Assembly: GCF_013031355.1 (NCBI RefSeq)
Contig: NZ_WPZO01000002.1
Location: forward strand, 310,001 to 374,000
Reading direction: 5' to 3'
Length of the DNA: 64,000 bases
From: Ruegeria arenilitoris
GTDB lineage: Bacteria; Pseudomonadota; Alphaproteobacteria; Rhodobacterales; Rhodobacteraceae
The notes below the pieces were generated by a model. That model searched no databases. It was not told the DNA's origin and was given only the letters and a program-made list of their open reading frames with translations. The translations under genes were made by a program, and so were the position numbers. Positions 17,995 to 26,745 of the stretch are shown here, piece by piece (within the stretch, counting starts at the first letter, position 1; every line of letters starts with the position of its first letter).

Positions 17995-19326
17995 ATGAGT
18001 GATGATCAAGAAAAGCAGGCTAATAGCGAAACCGGCGTGACACGGCGCAGCGTGCTGGCAGGCGGGGTCGGCGTGGCTACCGGTACGGCGGCCACATTGG
18101 TTGCCGGGCTTGGAGCCGAAGGCGCGGCGGCTGGTCCGTTGCAACGCCCATGGGCGACCGAACTGGGCGATCCGGTCGGTACAAATCCCTATGGCCACCC
18201 GTCTTCCTTCGAAAAGACAGTGATCCGTCGCCCGACTCCTTCCGAGTATGCACCAAAGGGTTATGTTCCACCAATGAACGAGTCCTCCTGGACCGGCACG
18301 CCGCTACAGGACCTGCGTGGGATCATTACACCCAACGGGCTGTTCTATGAACGATCCCATGGCGGCTATGCAGACATGGATCCGGCAAAGCACAAATTGG
18401 TCATTCACGGGCTTGTCGACCGCAACCTCGAACTCAGCATGGAGGACCTGCGCCGCTTTCCCACTGTCACCACGTTCAGATTTCTTGAATGTTCCGGCAA
18501 CAGCGATCTGATCTGGGGCAAAGCAACCTATGGCGGGCAGGAAACTTCACCATATTTGACCGCGCAAGACATTCACGGCCTTCTTAGTTGCGCAGAGTGG
18601 ACCGGCGTTCGGCTATCCGACCTTTTGCGTGAGGCAGGAGCCGATACAGCAAGGGCCAAGTGGCTGATCGTCGAAGGCGCGGATTCCGGAGCGTTGGCGC
18701 GCAGCTTGCCGATGGCTCGGGCACTGGACGATTGCATCCTGGCCTTTGCACAAAACGGCGAAATGCTACGGCCGGAACAGGGATATCCGGTTCGGTTACT
18801 CGTGCCAGGGTGTGAAGGAAATCTAAACATCAAATGGGTGCAGCGGATAGAGGTGACTGACCAACCCCTGTTTGCCACGTTTGAAACCGCTCAGTACACC
18901 GATCTGCAAAAATCCGGCAAGGCGTGGATATCCTCGCTGGTGATGGAGGCCAAATCGATCATCACCTTCCCGTCGGGTGGTCAGTCCCTGCCGGAAAAAG
19001 GGTTCTACCAGATCCGAGGCATCGCTTGGTCTGGGCGCGGGAAGATTTCGCATGTGGATGTGTCACTGGATGGCGGGCGCAACTGGACCCCGGCGCAACT
19101 GACGGAGCCGGTGATGTCGAAGTGCCTGACCGAGTTCACCTTGCCCTGGAGATGGGACGGCAGTGAGACGCTGTTAATGAGCCGTGCCACTGACGAAACC
19201 GGCTATACGCAGCCTTTCGTTCAGCAACTCGTCGAAGCACGCGGTAAGTTCTCATCCTACCACAACAACGGCATTCAGACGTGGCGGATCGAAAGCAATG
19301 GCGAGGTGTATAATGCGACGGGTTAA
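17995..19326 (+). CDS. soxC: SoxC-type sulfite/sulfane dehydrogenase molybdopterin subunit
   Basis: A 443-residue periplasmic molybdoenzyme of the sulfite oxidase family. A Tat signal starts with TRRSVLAGG (arginines 17-18). The Mo-ligand cysteine is C166 in FLECSGNSD. The C-terminal Mo-co dimerisation domain is present (GRGKISHVDVSLDGGRNW). The start at 17995 is chosen because GTGGA lies just upstream; an ATG at 17974 abuts its own GAGG. It overlaps the following cytochrome gene by 14 bases, so they are translationally coupled. In the Sox system SoxCD oxidises protein-bound sulfane sulfur. No soxXYZAB genes are in this window, so the substrate could be free sulfite or another small oxyanion. 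Confidence 0.88.
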   Translation: MSDDQEKQANSETGVTRRSVLAGGVGVATGTAATLVAGLGAEGAAAGPLQRPWATELGDPVGTNPYGHPSSFEKTVIRRPTPSEYAPKGYVPPMNESSWTGTPLQDLRGIITPNGLFYERSHGGYADMDPAKHKLVIHGLVDRNLELSMEDLRRFPTVTTFRFLECSGNSDLIWGKATYGGQETSPYLTAQDIHGLLSCAEWTGVRLSDLLREAGADTARAKWLIVEGADSGALARSLPMARALDDCILAFAQNGEMLRPEQGYPVRLLVPGCEGNLNIKWVQRIEVTDQPLFATFETAQYTDLQKSGKAWISSLVMEAKSIITFPSGGQSLPEKGFYQIRGIAWSGRGKISHVDVSLDGGRNWTPAQLTEPVMSKCLTEFTLPWRWDGSETLLMSRATDETGYTQPFVQQLVEARGKFSSYHNNGIQTWRIESNGEVYNATG

Positions 19327-19999
19327 CCTGGTTTTCTGCGCCATTCTACCACTGTTGGCTTCTGGACCGGCAGTTGCGCAGACCGGCGACTGCAGTGATC
19401 GCCCCCTATGTCTTGGCCAGACAATCTCCGAGGCAGATCTGGCGGTCTGGTCCCTTAACGTATTCCCCGATGGAACCGGGCTTCCCGATGGAATGGGCAA
19501 TGCTGAAGAGGGTCGACAAATTTACAGGGACAAATGCTCGGCCTGCCACGGCGAAGAAGGCGTTGGGGTGAAGGTTCTGCTGGATCGCGGTGCATTTCCA
19601 ACCCTTGTCGGTTCGACGCCGCCATTGACCGACACAGAGCAACAGCCTGCGCAAACCGTCGGCAGCTATTGGCCATATATTACAACTTTCTTTGATTACG
19701 TCCGCCGCGCCATGCCCTTTGCAACAGCCCATTCACTAAGCAATGACGAAGTCTATGCCGTCACCGCGCATATCCTGGTGTTGAACGATATCCTACCTGC
19801 AGCAGCAAACCTGGACCGAGACAGTCTGATGCAAGTGACAATGCCTAACGTGGATGGTTTCATTTGCGATGCCCGCCCAGACGTGTTCGCGCCCCGCTGC
19901 ATGTCAAATTGTTCTGTACCCGGCGACGCTGGTATTTCGATCGGATCGGGAGAGACTTATGGCAAACCAGTTCCTCTAACGGACTGCATGGTTCGATAG
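19313..19999 (+). CDS. SoxD-like cytochrome c subunit, short monoheme form
   Basis: A 228-residue exported cytochrome. A signal peptide ends near ALASGPAVAQ at residue 23. The single heme site is CSACH (75-79), with a distal Met probably in VRRAMPFATA. The sequence matches the N-terminal part of SoxD; classic SoxD can be longer and diheme. The ATG at 19313 overlaps the end of soxC by 14 bases, which sets the start despite a longer open frame upstream. It should accept electrons from SoxC and may hand them to the triheme cytochrome upstream. Confidence 0.82.
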   Translation: MRRVNLVFCAILPLLASGPAVAQTGDCSDRPLCLGQTISEADLAVWSLNVFPDGTGLPDGMGNAEEGRQIYRDKCSACHGEEGVGVKVLLDRGAFPTLVGSTPPLTDTEQQPAQTVGSYWPYITTFFDYVRRAMPFATAHSLSNDEVYAVTAHILVLNDILPAAANLDRDSLMQVTMPNVDGFICDARPDVFAPRCMSNCSVPGDAGISIGSGETYGKPVPLTDCMVR

Positions 20000-20267
20000 T
20001 AACTGCCAGAACGTTTTTTGCAGACGATTGACGCTCAGGAAATTGGCTCGAGCATAACCACAGGTCCTAAACTTTAGTTTCGAAGACCATATCCAACCGC
20101 GACCCGGCAGTAACTGTCTGAACATTTCTTTCAGGCGAACGTTCCAGCAGCCCAAAGCCGCCATCTGTCGAGTACAATCCACGCTGCATTACGGCTCGTG
20201 ACAGGAGACATTCGCTGCGCGTGCGAGACTGGGCTCTGCGCGAACTCCGCCATACAATCATTCAAGT

Positions 20268-21785
20268 TTAGTGCCAGATATCCGGCAACTGTTCCTTTCT
20301 GCGGGTCATGAAGGATAGGAGCTCTTCGTCAATTCCCTCGTCGAGAGGCGGTGCGTCATAATCCTTGAGGCTGGACTTCCATTTGGCGTTGGCCCGTTGC
20401 GCCATGTCGACCGCGCCTTGTTCGGACCAGTTTTCAAACGCCTGTGTGTCCGACAGTTCGGCGTCATAAAATGCGGTCTCGTAGTGCCTGAGGGTATGGG
20501 CGCAACCAAAGAAATGCCCGCCCGGGCCGACCTCGGCGAATGCGTCCATGGCAAATGCATCATCCTCGAGGGTCAGGCCGGCCATAAACCTATGCATTGC
20601 GCCCAGATAGTCCGCATCCATGACCAGCTTTTCGTAGGATAGCGTCAATGCGCCTTCTAGCCAGCCCGCAGATTGCAGCACGAAATTCGCGCCGCTAAGA
20701 ACCGCTGCGTGCAAGGCGGTCACGCTTTCCATCATAGCTTGTGCGTCGGGCAGTTTGGAGCTGGTGAACGCGCCCGAACACCGCACCGGAAGGCCTACCC
20801 GCCGCGCCAATTGGCCGGCCACGTAAGATGCCAGTGCAGATTCCGGAGTGCCGAATGAAGGTGAGCCGGTCTTCAGATCAACCGAAGTAACAAAATTGCC
20901 AAAGACCACCGGCGCACCCGGGCGGACAAGCTGAGCCAGCGCGCATCCCACCAGGACTTCGGAATAGGCCTGAGTCACTGCAGCGATCATCGACACCGGT
21001 GCAGTGGCGCCTCCCAGAACGAAGGGAACGATGACCGGGCATTGCCCCGCAGCCGCATAGGTGCGGATCGCCCCAGACATCGCATGGTCGAAAACCAGCG
21101 GCGAATTCATGTTGATATTTGCCATGATTACGCAGTTCCGATCCACAAAATCTGCGCCGAAGGCAATGCGTGCCATCTCAATGCTGTCCGCAGCTCGTTC
21201 CGGAGCGGTTACCGATCCCATGAAGGGTTTGTCAGTCCATTTCAAATGGGCATAGACCATATCCAGATGGCGCTTGTTCACCGGCAAATCGGTCGGTTCA
21301 CAGGTGGTTCCGCCGGAATGGTGCAACCAGGGCGACATATACACAAGTTTTGTCAGGTTCTCGAAGTCCCGGATTGTTCCATAGCGACGACCACCGTCAA
21401 GATCGCTAACAAATGGCATGCCGTAGGCCGGGGCAAATATCACGTTATTACCGCCCAGCTCGACGGTCCGTGCTGGGTTTCGGGCGTGCTGCCGAAAGAC
21501 CCTCGGTGCCGTTTTGAGTAGGTTTTGCAACAGCCCGGGTGGGAAACGAACCCGATCACCCGATACATCCGCACCGGATGCGCGCCACAGCTTTAACGCC
21601 TCGGGATCATCGAGAAATTTTACCCCAACCTCCTGCAGGAGTTGCTCGGATCGAGCCTCAATCAACTCCAGACCTTCATCGTGCATCAGGTCATAGGTGG
21701 GAATCTCGCGGCGAGCACCCGTGATCAGCGGCGCCTTAATTTGCGCCGAACTTCGGCGGGTATGACGTCGACGCGTGGCTGGCAT
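20268..21785 (-). CDS. MttB-family (trimethylamine/glycine betaine) methyltransferase, non-pyrrolysine type
   Basis: A 505-residue TIM-barrel protein of the MttB superfamily. Family features are LIEARSEQLLQEVGVKFLDD near the N terminus, the central IMANINMNSPLVFDHAM, and GPGGHFFGCAHTLRHYE near the C terminus. The frame is read through without an internal TAG, so no pyrrolysine is encoded. Non-Pyl relatives are corrinoid-dependent methyltransferases acting on glycine betaine and similar quaternary amines. The corrinoid partner is not next to it here. It is a separate minus-strand unit but sits 6 kb from the betaine transporter operon, consistent with methylated-amine metabolism. Confidence 0.87.
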   Translation of the reverse strand: MPATRRRHTRRSSAQIKAPLITGARREIPTYDLMHDEGLELIEARSEQLLQEVGVKFLDDPEALKLWRASGADVSGDRVRFPPGLLQNLLKTAPRVFRQHARNPARTVELGGNNVIFAPAYGMPFVSDLDGGRRYGTIRDFENLTKLVYMSPWLHHSGGTTCEPTDLPVNKRHLDMVYAHLKWTDKPFMGSVTAPERAADSIEMARIAFGADFVDRNCVIMANINMNSPLVFDHAMSGAIRTYAAAGQCPVIVPFVLGGATAPVSMIAAVTQAYSEVLVGCALAQLVRPGAPVVFGNFVTSVDLKTGSPSFGTPESALASYVAGQLARRVGLPVRCSGAFTSSKLPDAQAMMESVTALHAAVLSGANFVLQSAGWLEGALTLSYEKLVMDADYLGAMHRFMAGLTLEDDAFAMDAFAEVGPGGHFFGCAHTLRHYETAFYDAELSDTQAFENWSEQGAVDMAQRANAKWKSSLKDYDAPPLDEGIDEELLSFMTRRKEQLPDIWH

Positions 21786-22396
21786 GAGCTTTCCTGCAAT
21801 TCACGGTTTTAATACTGCATAGTTCTCCAAAAAAGATGGAACAGTCTGCTCCAGGAACGACCAAGGCAGTTGATCGCGACACAATTCTGCTCAGTGTACA
21901 AAGAAACTTGATAGCCGTTCCGGCTAAATTCACCATCGGCCGAATGCCTGACCGCCTTTCAATGAGCCGGCCGGTCCAGTGCCGTCATCGAATGTTGTTT
22001 TGAAATACTGCGGGTGCAGCCCGCATTGCTGCCGTTCGCACCATACGTGAGATTGAGCTTTCGCTGAACTCACCGCCACTCATGCTAACCTTCTCTGCGG
22101 TTGCGGCATCAAGCACCACGGATGGCAGCAATGCGCTGTTTGCAACTCGCCGCGCGCGCAACACTCAAGCCACCGATGAAGGTCTGTTCAAGGCTCTTAC
22201 CTCCCATCGATGCCCACTGCAGAGAGTGGCGACGGGGAGCCCAAACGGTTCAATCGGATACCTGTGCCTCTGCACTAACTGGTGAGCATCCTTTCGCTGT
22301 TTCTTAAAACAGGTCTATCCAGTTGACAGTCCCGGAGTTGGCAGATTTCATTTCTATTGAAAAGCTTCGGCAGTTTCCCATGCGCGACCCTGGAAA
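21786..22396. other. Non-coding stretch, no gene recognised
   Basis: About 610 bases upstream of the MttB-family gene. Frames are short and unconvincing. GC-rich patches near 22000-22060 and 22190-22250 look like decayed sequence. The MttB promoter should be near 21800-21900. Confidence 0.45.
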
Positions 22397-22504
22397 ATGA
22401 AAGGATCGGACATTTCTGAATACCTACACTGCTGTGCGTCCTGTGGGGCCGAACTCTACGAGACGAAAGAAGAGCTTGATTATTTCGGCTCCCAAGGAGG
22501 GTAG
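22397..22504 (+). CDS. Possible 35-residue cysteine-containing miniprotein
   Basis: An ATG frame of 35 codons, starting MKGSDISEYLHCCASCGAEL and ending in TAG, 61 bases before the DUF3604 gene. It has a CCxxCG cluster like one half of a zinc ribbon. No clear Shine-Dalgarno is seen. It may be the tail of a decayed gene. Confidence 0.25.
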   Translation: MKGSDISEYLHCCASCGAELYETKEELDYFGSQGG

Positions 22505-22565
22505 GGCGCTAAGCCGCCGCCGAAACTAAACAGAGCAATTTTGAATAGCCTTTGGAGACACTGAC

Positions 22566-24443
22566 ATGACCCGCCTTGCCACTGCCACGGCCATTGCTGC
22601 GTTCCTAGCTGTCCCAGCCTTGGCGCAGGACCTTCTAATTGAAAGAAGCACATACACCAGCCCGCGAAAAGAATACTCTCCCTATGTGGATGATTTCTTT
22701 CCTAATCAGGTCTTCTTTGGTGATACGCACTTGCACTCGTCCTGGTCAGCCGACTCCGGCTTGGGTGGGGCAACCCTTGGCCCGGATATTGCGTATCGGG
22801 CTTCGCGCGGGGAACGGGTGACGAGTCATTCTGGCTGGAAGGTGAAGCTCATCCGTCCACTCGACTTCGTCGTGGTCGCTGATCATGCCGAGAACCTTGA
22901 CTTGTCCGACTTCATTCAGCGGTCTGATCCCCTCGTGCTCGCCAACGAGACCGGCAAAAGGTGGCACGATATGGTGAAATCTGGCGATGGGTACAATGCC
23001 TTTCTGGAGTGGCTGCGCGACGAGAGCACCGACTTAATCGACGAGCCAAGAATGGCGCAGTCGGCATGGGCTATGGCGACGGAACTTGCTGACGAGTATT
23101 ATCAGCCGGGCACGTTCACTACCTTGCACGGGTTTGAGTGGACATCACATCCCGGCGGCAACAACATGCACCGTGTCGTCATTTTCCGGGATGGTGAAGA
23201 CCGGACAAACCAAGTGCTGCCGTTCTCACAGTATGACTCGGTCGATGCCGAGGATCTCTGGGCTTATATGGCGGGTTACGAGGAAAAAACCGGCGGGCGT
23301 GTATTGGCCATTCCGCATAACGGCAACCTGTCCAACGGCTACATGTTCAAGCTGGAAACCTATTCGGGTGGTCCGCTGACCCCAGAATATGTGCAGATGC
23401 GGCAGCAGTATGAACCTCTGGTCGAAGTGACGCAGATGAAAGGCGATGGTGAAGCGCATCCCTTCCTTTCCCCTGATGATGTCTTCGCTGACTTCGAGAC
23501 AATCGATGCGGGCAATTTGAGCGGCAAGGAGGCCAAGACCCCAGAGATGCTGCCATTCGAGTACGCGCGAGAAGCGCTCAAGAATGGCCTGGCAGTGGAA
23601 GCTGAGCTTGGCACGAACCCGTTCAAGTTCGGTATGATTGGCAGCACCGACGCGCATGGAGCCCTACCTACAAGCCGCGAGGAAAACAACTTCAGCAAAG
23701 CCCATATCGCTGAGCCGTCAGCCGATCGGTTTAAACATGCTCTGGTCGAGGCACCTGACCCCGCCCTGTCGATCATGATGACAGATCTAGGTGCAGCCGG
23801 GCTGGCCGCGGTCTGGGCCCGAGAAAACACGCGCGAGGCGATTTGGGACGCAATGGCGCGCAAGGAGACCTTTGCGACAACAGGAACGCGGATCCGGGTG
23901 CGGGTGTTCGGCGGTTGGGATTTTGAGGCCGACGAAGTAGTCAGACCCGATTTCGCACGCGAGGGATACGCTCGGGGGGTGCCAATGGGAGGCGACCTTA
24001 CAAATGCCCCAGATGGAGCCGCGCCAAGCTTTTTGGTGCGTGCGCTGCGAGACCCTGACGGTGCGAACCTCGACCGCATACAGATCGTCAAGGGATGGAT
24101 CGACGCGGAAGGTCAGACCCAAGAGAAAATTTGGGATATCGCGTGTTCCGACCGAGATGTTACGGACGGTGCGTGCGTTTCCGATGTGGGAAATACAGTA
24201 GACATAGCGGATGCATCATTCACTAACTCGATCGGGCGGGCTGTCCTGTCAGCACACTGGATCGACCCCGAGTTCGATCCGACGCAAATGGCATTCTACT
24301 ACGCGCGTGTGATTGAAATACCGACGCCCCGATGGACAGCATACGATGCAAAGTTCTTTGATGTCGAAATGCCTGAAGGTACAGTTATGCAACTTCAGGA
24401 ACGCGCCTACACTTCGCCGATTTGGTACACCCCTGCCAAGTAA
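22566..24443 (+). CDS. DUF3604 domain exported protein (PHP-like metal hydrolase fold)
   Basis: A 625-residue exported protein. The signal peptide covers residues 1-20 (AVPALA|QD). Metal-binding histidine motifs typical of DUF3604 are visible: FFGDTHLHSSWSADSG (52-66), VVADHAEN, the histidine in LAIPHNGN, and GSTDAHGALP. The set resembles PHP-type phosphoesterase sites. Length fits the family. Biochemical function is not established for the family as far as I know. GGAGA lies 8 bases before the ATG. It appears to be a single gene. Confidence 0.88.
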   Translation: MTRLATATAIAAFLAVPALAQDLLIERSTYTSPRKEYSPYVDDFFPNQVFFGDTHLHSSWSADSGLGGATLGPDIAYRASRGERVTSHSGWKVKLIRPLDFVVVADHAENLDLSDFIQRSDPLVLANETGKRWHDMVKSGDGYNAFLEWLRDESTDLIDEPRMAQSAWAMATELADEYYQPGTFTTLHGFEWTSHPGGNNMHRVVIFRDGEDRTNQVLPFSQYDSVDAEDLWAYMAGYEEKTGGRVLAIPHNGNLSNGYMFKLETYSGGPLTPEYVQMRQQYEPLVEVTQMKGDGEAHPFLSPDDVFADFETIDAGNLSGKEAKTPEMLPFEYAREALKNGLAVEAELGTNPFKFGMIGSTDAHGALPTSREENNFSKAHIAEPSADRFKHALVEAPDPALSIMMTDLGAAGLAAVWARENTREAIWDAMARKETFATTGTRIRVRVFGGWDFEADEVVRPDFAREGYARGVPMGGDLTNAPDGAAPSFLVRALRDPDGANLDRIQIVKGWIDAEGQTQEKIWDIACSDRDVTDGACVSDVGNTVDIADASFTNSIGRAVLSAHWIDPEFDPTQMAFYYARVIEIPTPRWTAYDAKFFDVEMPEGTVMQLQERAYTSPIWYTPAK

Positions 24444-24765
24444 GGTTCCCGAACTTCATCGATCATGGCTTTGCTCCTACGACTGGATGATCACACCTGC
24501 AATTGCCACTTTCTGCGCTTGCCTGAACAGCTCCGCGCCACCGCATCCAGGTATTCGCCGCGCCGCGGTGCCTATCGTTCTCCGTCATCAGATCCAGGTC
24601 GTTACAGAATATGGATGGCGGCTCGCTCAACGGCTGCATCCCGCCCTTTCCGGACGTTCAGAACTAGGCGGCAAATGGTAGGTGAGCGGACAAAGCTGAC
24701 GTTCACCAAGTCTGCCCCGATGACAGCATCGAGCCCCACTTTGACCTACGCCGCGTAATGCGCAA
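24444..24765. other. Non-coding stretch, nothing recognised
   Basis: Some 320 bases between the DUF3604 gene and the next frame. Short overlapping frames only, without family similarity. Confidence 0.4.
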
Positions 24766-25260
24766 GTGGAGGCAATGCGCAGAAAGTGGACTTCGCGCTG
24801 CCAGGTGTATGCCCCAGTGCGGATAACCATTCGGGCGGTGGTGAAAGTCGGAAATGCACAAACAGTAGGCTCGAAATGCATCGAGAACCCTGCTCGCTCC
24901 GGCACAATCACTTTTGACGGCCAATCGGTGTCTTTCCTTGTGGGTTATCGCAGGGGAACTGGTGTCCTGACGTTGGAAAACGTTCAGGAGTTTCCCTTTT
25001 CGGCGCGAGGGATCAAAGTGGGAGAGACAGGCGTATTATCTGGCCATATTCAAGGGGAAGTAATTGGACTGGAAGAACTGGTCAATTTCAATGGACATTA
25101 TAAAGGCGGAAGTGGAGACGCGCTTCCACTCGTTGGGATCGGCAACTTAACCCTGGTTAACTCTCAATGCGTGACTATTGTCGCGAAATGTGTGGCCGCC
25201 GGCCTGAAAATGTCACTTCCTGAAGATCAAGTAGTAACAATCCAGTTCCTAAATGACTGA
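24766..25260 (+). CDS. Hypothetical protein, possibly a truncated exported beta-rich protein
   Basis: A 164-residue frame, from a GTG (ATG alternative at 24775). The N-terminal ~30 residues are basic and look non-native, with no signal peptide. The rest is beta-rich with glycine turns (GTITFDGQSVSFLVGY, ARGIKVGETGVLSG, PLVGIGNLTLVNSQ). It recalls small exported alphaproteobacterial proteins that start after a signal peptide, so the true N terminus may have been lost. I do not recognise the family firmly. The next gene, a lipoprotein, is 270 bases downstream. Confidence 0.45.
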   Translation: MEAMRRKWTSRCQVYAPVRITIRAVVKVGNAQTVGSKCIENPARSGTITFDGQSVSFLVGYRRGTGVLTLENVQEFPFSARGIKVGETGVLSGHIQGEVIGLEELVNFNGHYKGGSGDALPLVGIGNLTLVNSQCVTIVAKCVAAGLKMSLPEDQVVTIQFLND

Positions 25261-25530
25261 CAAAATCTCATTGAAAACAATTTTGATATGGGCGCAGTTT
25301 ATGAGTCTGAATACCGTAAGCATTCAATGAAACTACCAGTGCCTATTGTACTGTTTTCGGGTAAATTGATAGCATATCAAGACATCACCATTGTTAAGTC
25401 CGTTTTCCACAGCCTTTTTGGGGGCCAGTGCAGGGACCTCGCAGCAAAATCTGCATCTTCTAGTAGTCACCAATTTTTGGAGATGCGGACCAGCGCAGGG
25501 TAGAGAAGGTAATTTTCGAGGGAGGTGAAA

Positions 25531-26244
25531 GTGCATTTAGAAAAGTATGGATACGTTGCCGCGACAGCAGTGTTTCTGGCTTTGACAGGATGCGATGCTA
25601 TCAGGCAAACCGGCGACCTTGACCCTAGTGGCTTCCTAACACCGGATATCTACGCCAAGCTTGAGGAACCCGGCGATCCGTTGAGAGCGGGCTTAAGCTA
25701 TATCAACCCAGACTTCGACGCCTCTGGCTACGACAAGCTCTTGTTTGACCCCATCGTCTCGTTCACCGACCAGGCGGGTCGCGGTAACTTGAACGCACAG
25801 GATTCCCAAGCGCTTAGCAACTATTTCTATTCATTGATCGCTAATGAACTCAGCCAGGACCTTAAACTGGTTACCTCGCCGGGGCCAAACACGTTGCGGT
25901 TCAAGCTTGCAATTATCAAGGCTACCAAAAAGAACGTGACAATGGACACAATCTCCACGGTTGTACCTGTAGCACATGTCGCCACTAGAGCAGCCGGCTA
26001 TGTTACAGACAAGCCGGTGTTCAACGGCCAGCTTAAGATCGAATTCGAGATGCGCGATTCCTTAAGCCGCGAACTTTTGGGAGCAGGTATAGATTCCCGC
26101 GTTGGCGGCAAAGTGCTAACGCAAGATCAATTCGACGCTTGGTCGGACGTTAATAAGGCGATGGAAATATACGCGCAAGGTATGCGTTACCGCCTGTGCT
26201 TGCTACGCAAGATGCCAGACTGCAAACCGCCGACTGTGAGGTAA
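25531..26244 (+). CDS. DUF3313 family lipoprotein
   Basis: A 237-residue lipoprotein. A signal peptide with lipobox LALTGC puts the lipidated cysteine at residue 21. The mature part matches the DUF3313 pattern: SGFLTPDIYAKL, then YDKLLFDPIVSF, then a hydrophobic ...AGYVTDKPVFNGQLKIEFEMRD segment. The start is a GTG at 25531, because GGAGG at 25521-25525 is 5 bases upstream; the earlier GTG at 25525 overlaps that site. Function unknown; expected in the outer or inner membrane facing the periplasm. Confidence 0.82.
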   Translation: MHLEKYGYVAATAVFLALTGCDAIRQTGDLDPSGFLTPDIYAKLEEPGDPLRAGLSYINPDFDASGYDKLLFDPIVSFTDQAGRGNLNAQDSQALSNYFYSLIANELSQDLKLVTSPGPNTLRFKLAIIKATKKNVTMDTISTVVPVAHVATRAAGYVTDKPVFNGQLKIEFEMRDSLSRELLGAGIDSRVGGKVLTQDQFDAWSDVNKAMEIYAQGMRYRLCLLRKMPDCKPPTVR

Positions 26245-26745
26245 CCCGAGTTCAATTTTGCTAGTCATTATGAGACGCTTTTATTCCACTTCAAGTCATG
26301 TCTTATAGACCGATTGCACATATTGTGTCGCCTTGGCCAACGTGAGTTTGCAAAGTCTGTTAGCTGTCCATTGCTGTAATTGGGGCATCGCGCAGCATCG
26401 GTCAAAATGGGCTCAAACGGGACATTCTCTGCGACATGATTCAACAAGCCTTTTGAGCCCTGAGCCGCCGTTGCTGTCGAACTAGGATGCTGCAATGCAT
26501 CCGGCGGGTAGCAGCCCTTCATATTTTCGCTTTGCAGTATCCAGTTTCGGACAAAACGTATTCAAAGGCGCTACATCATATTCGTGCAGCCAATTAGCCA
26601 TTGGTGAAAACATGAAATGCTAAAGCAAGAGCTGATTTTATCGGGTGCGCCGCAAACAAATGAATACTGGCGCTATACTTTGATACAGACACCGTGATGA
26701 TAGCGTTTTCTTGATTAGTGTCGCGTATCTCAGCATGATCCAAAG
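26245..26745. other. Non-coding stretch, nothing recognised
   Basis: 500 bases. A short minus-strand frame at 26268-26522 has no recognised similarity. The right half is AT-richer and should carry the promoter of the large cyclase gene at 26746. Confidence 0.45.

Noticed and set aside
25146-25161. Second CtrA-type site
   Set aside because: The TTAA and TTAAC boxes are separated by six bases rather than seven, and the site is inside an ORF.
26268-26522. 84-residue minus-strand ORF
   Set aside because: No family match, no Shine-Dalgarno and unlikely composition; the region looks decayed.
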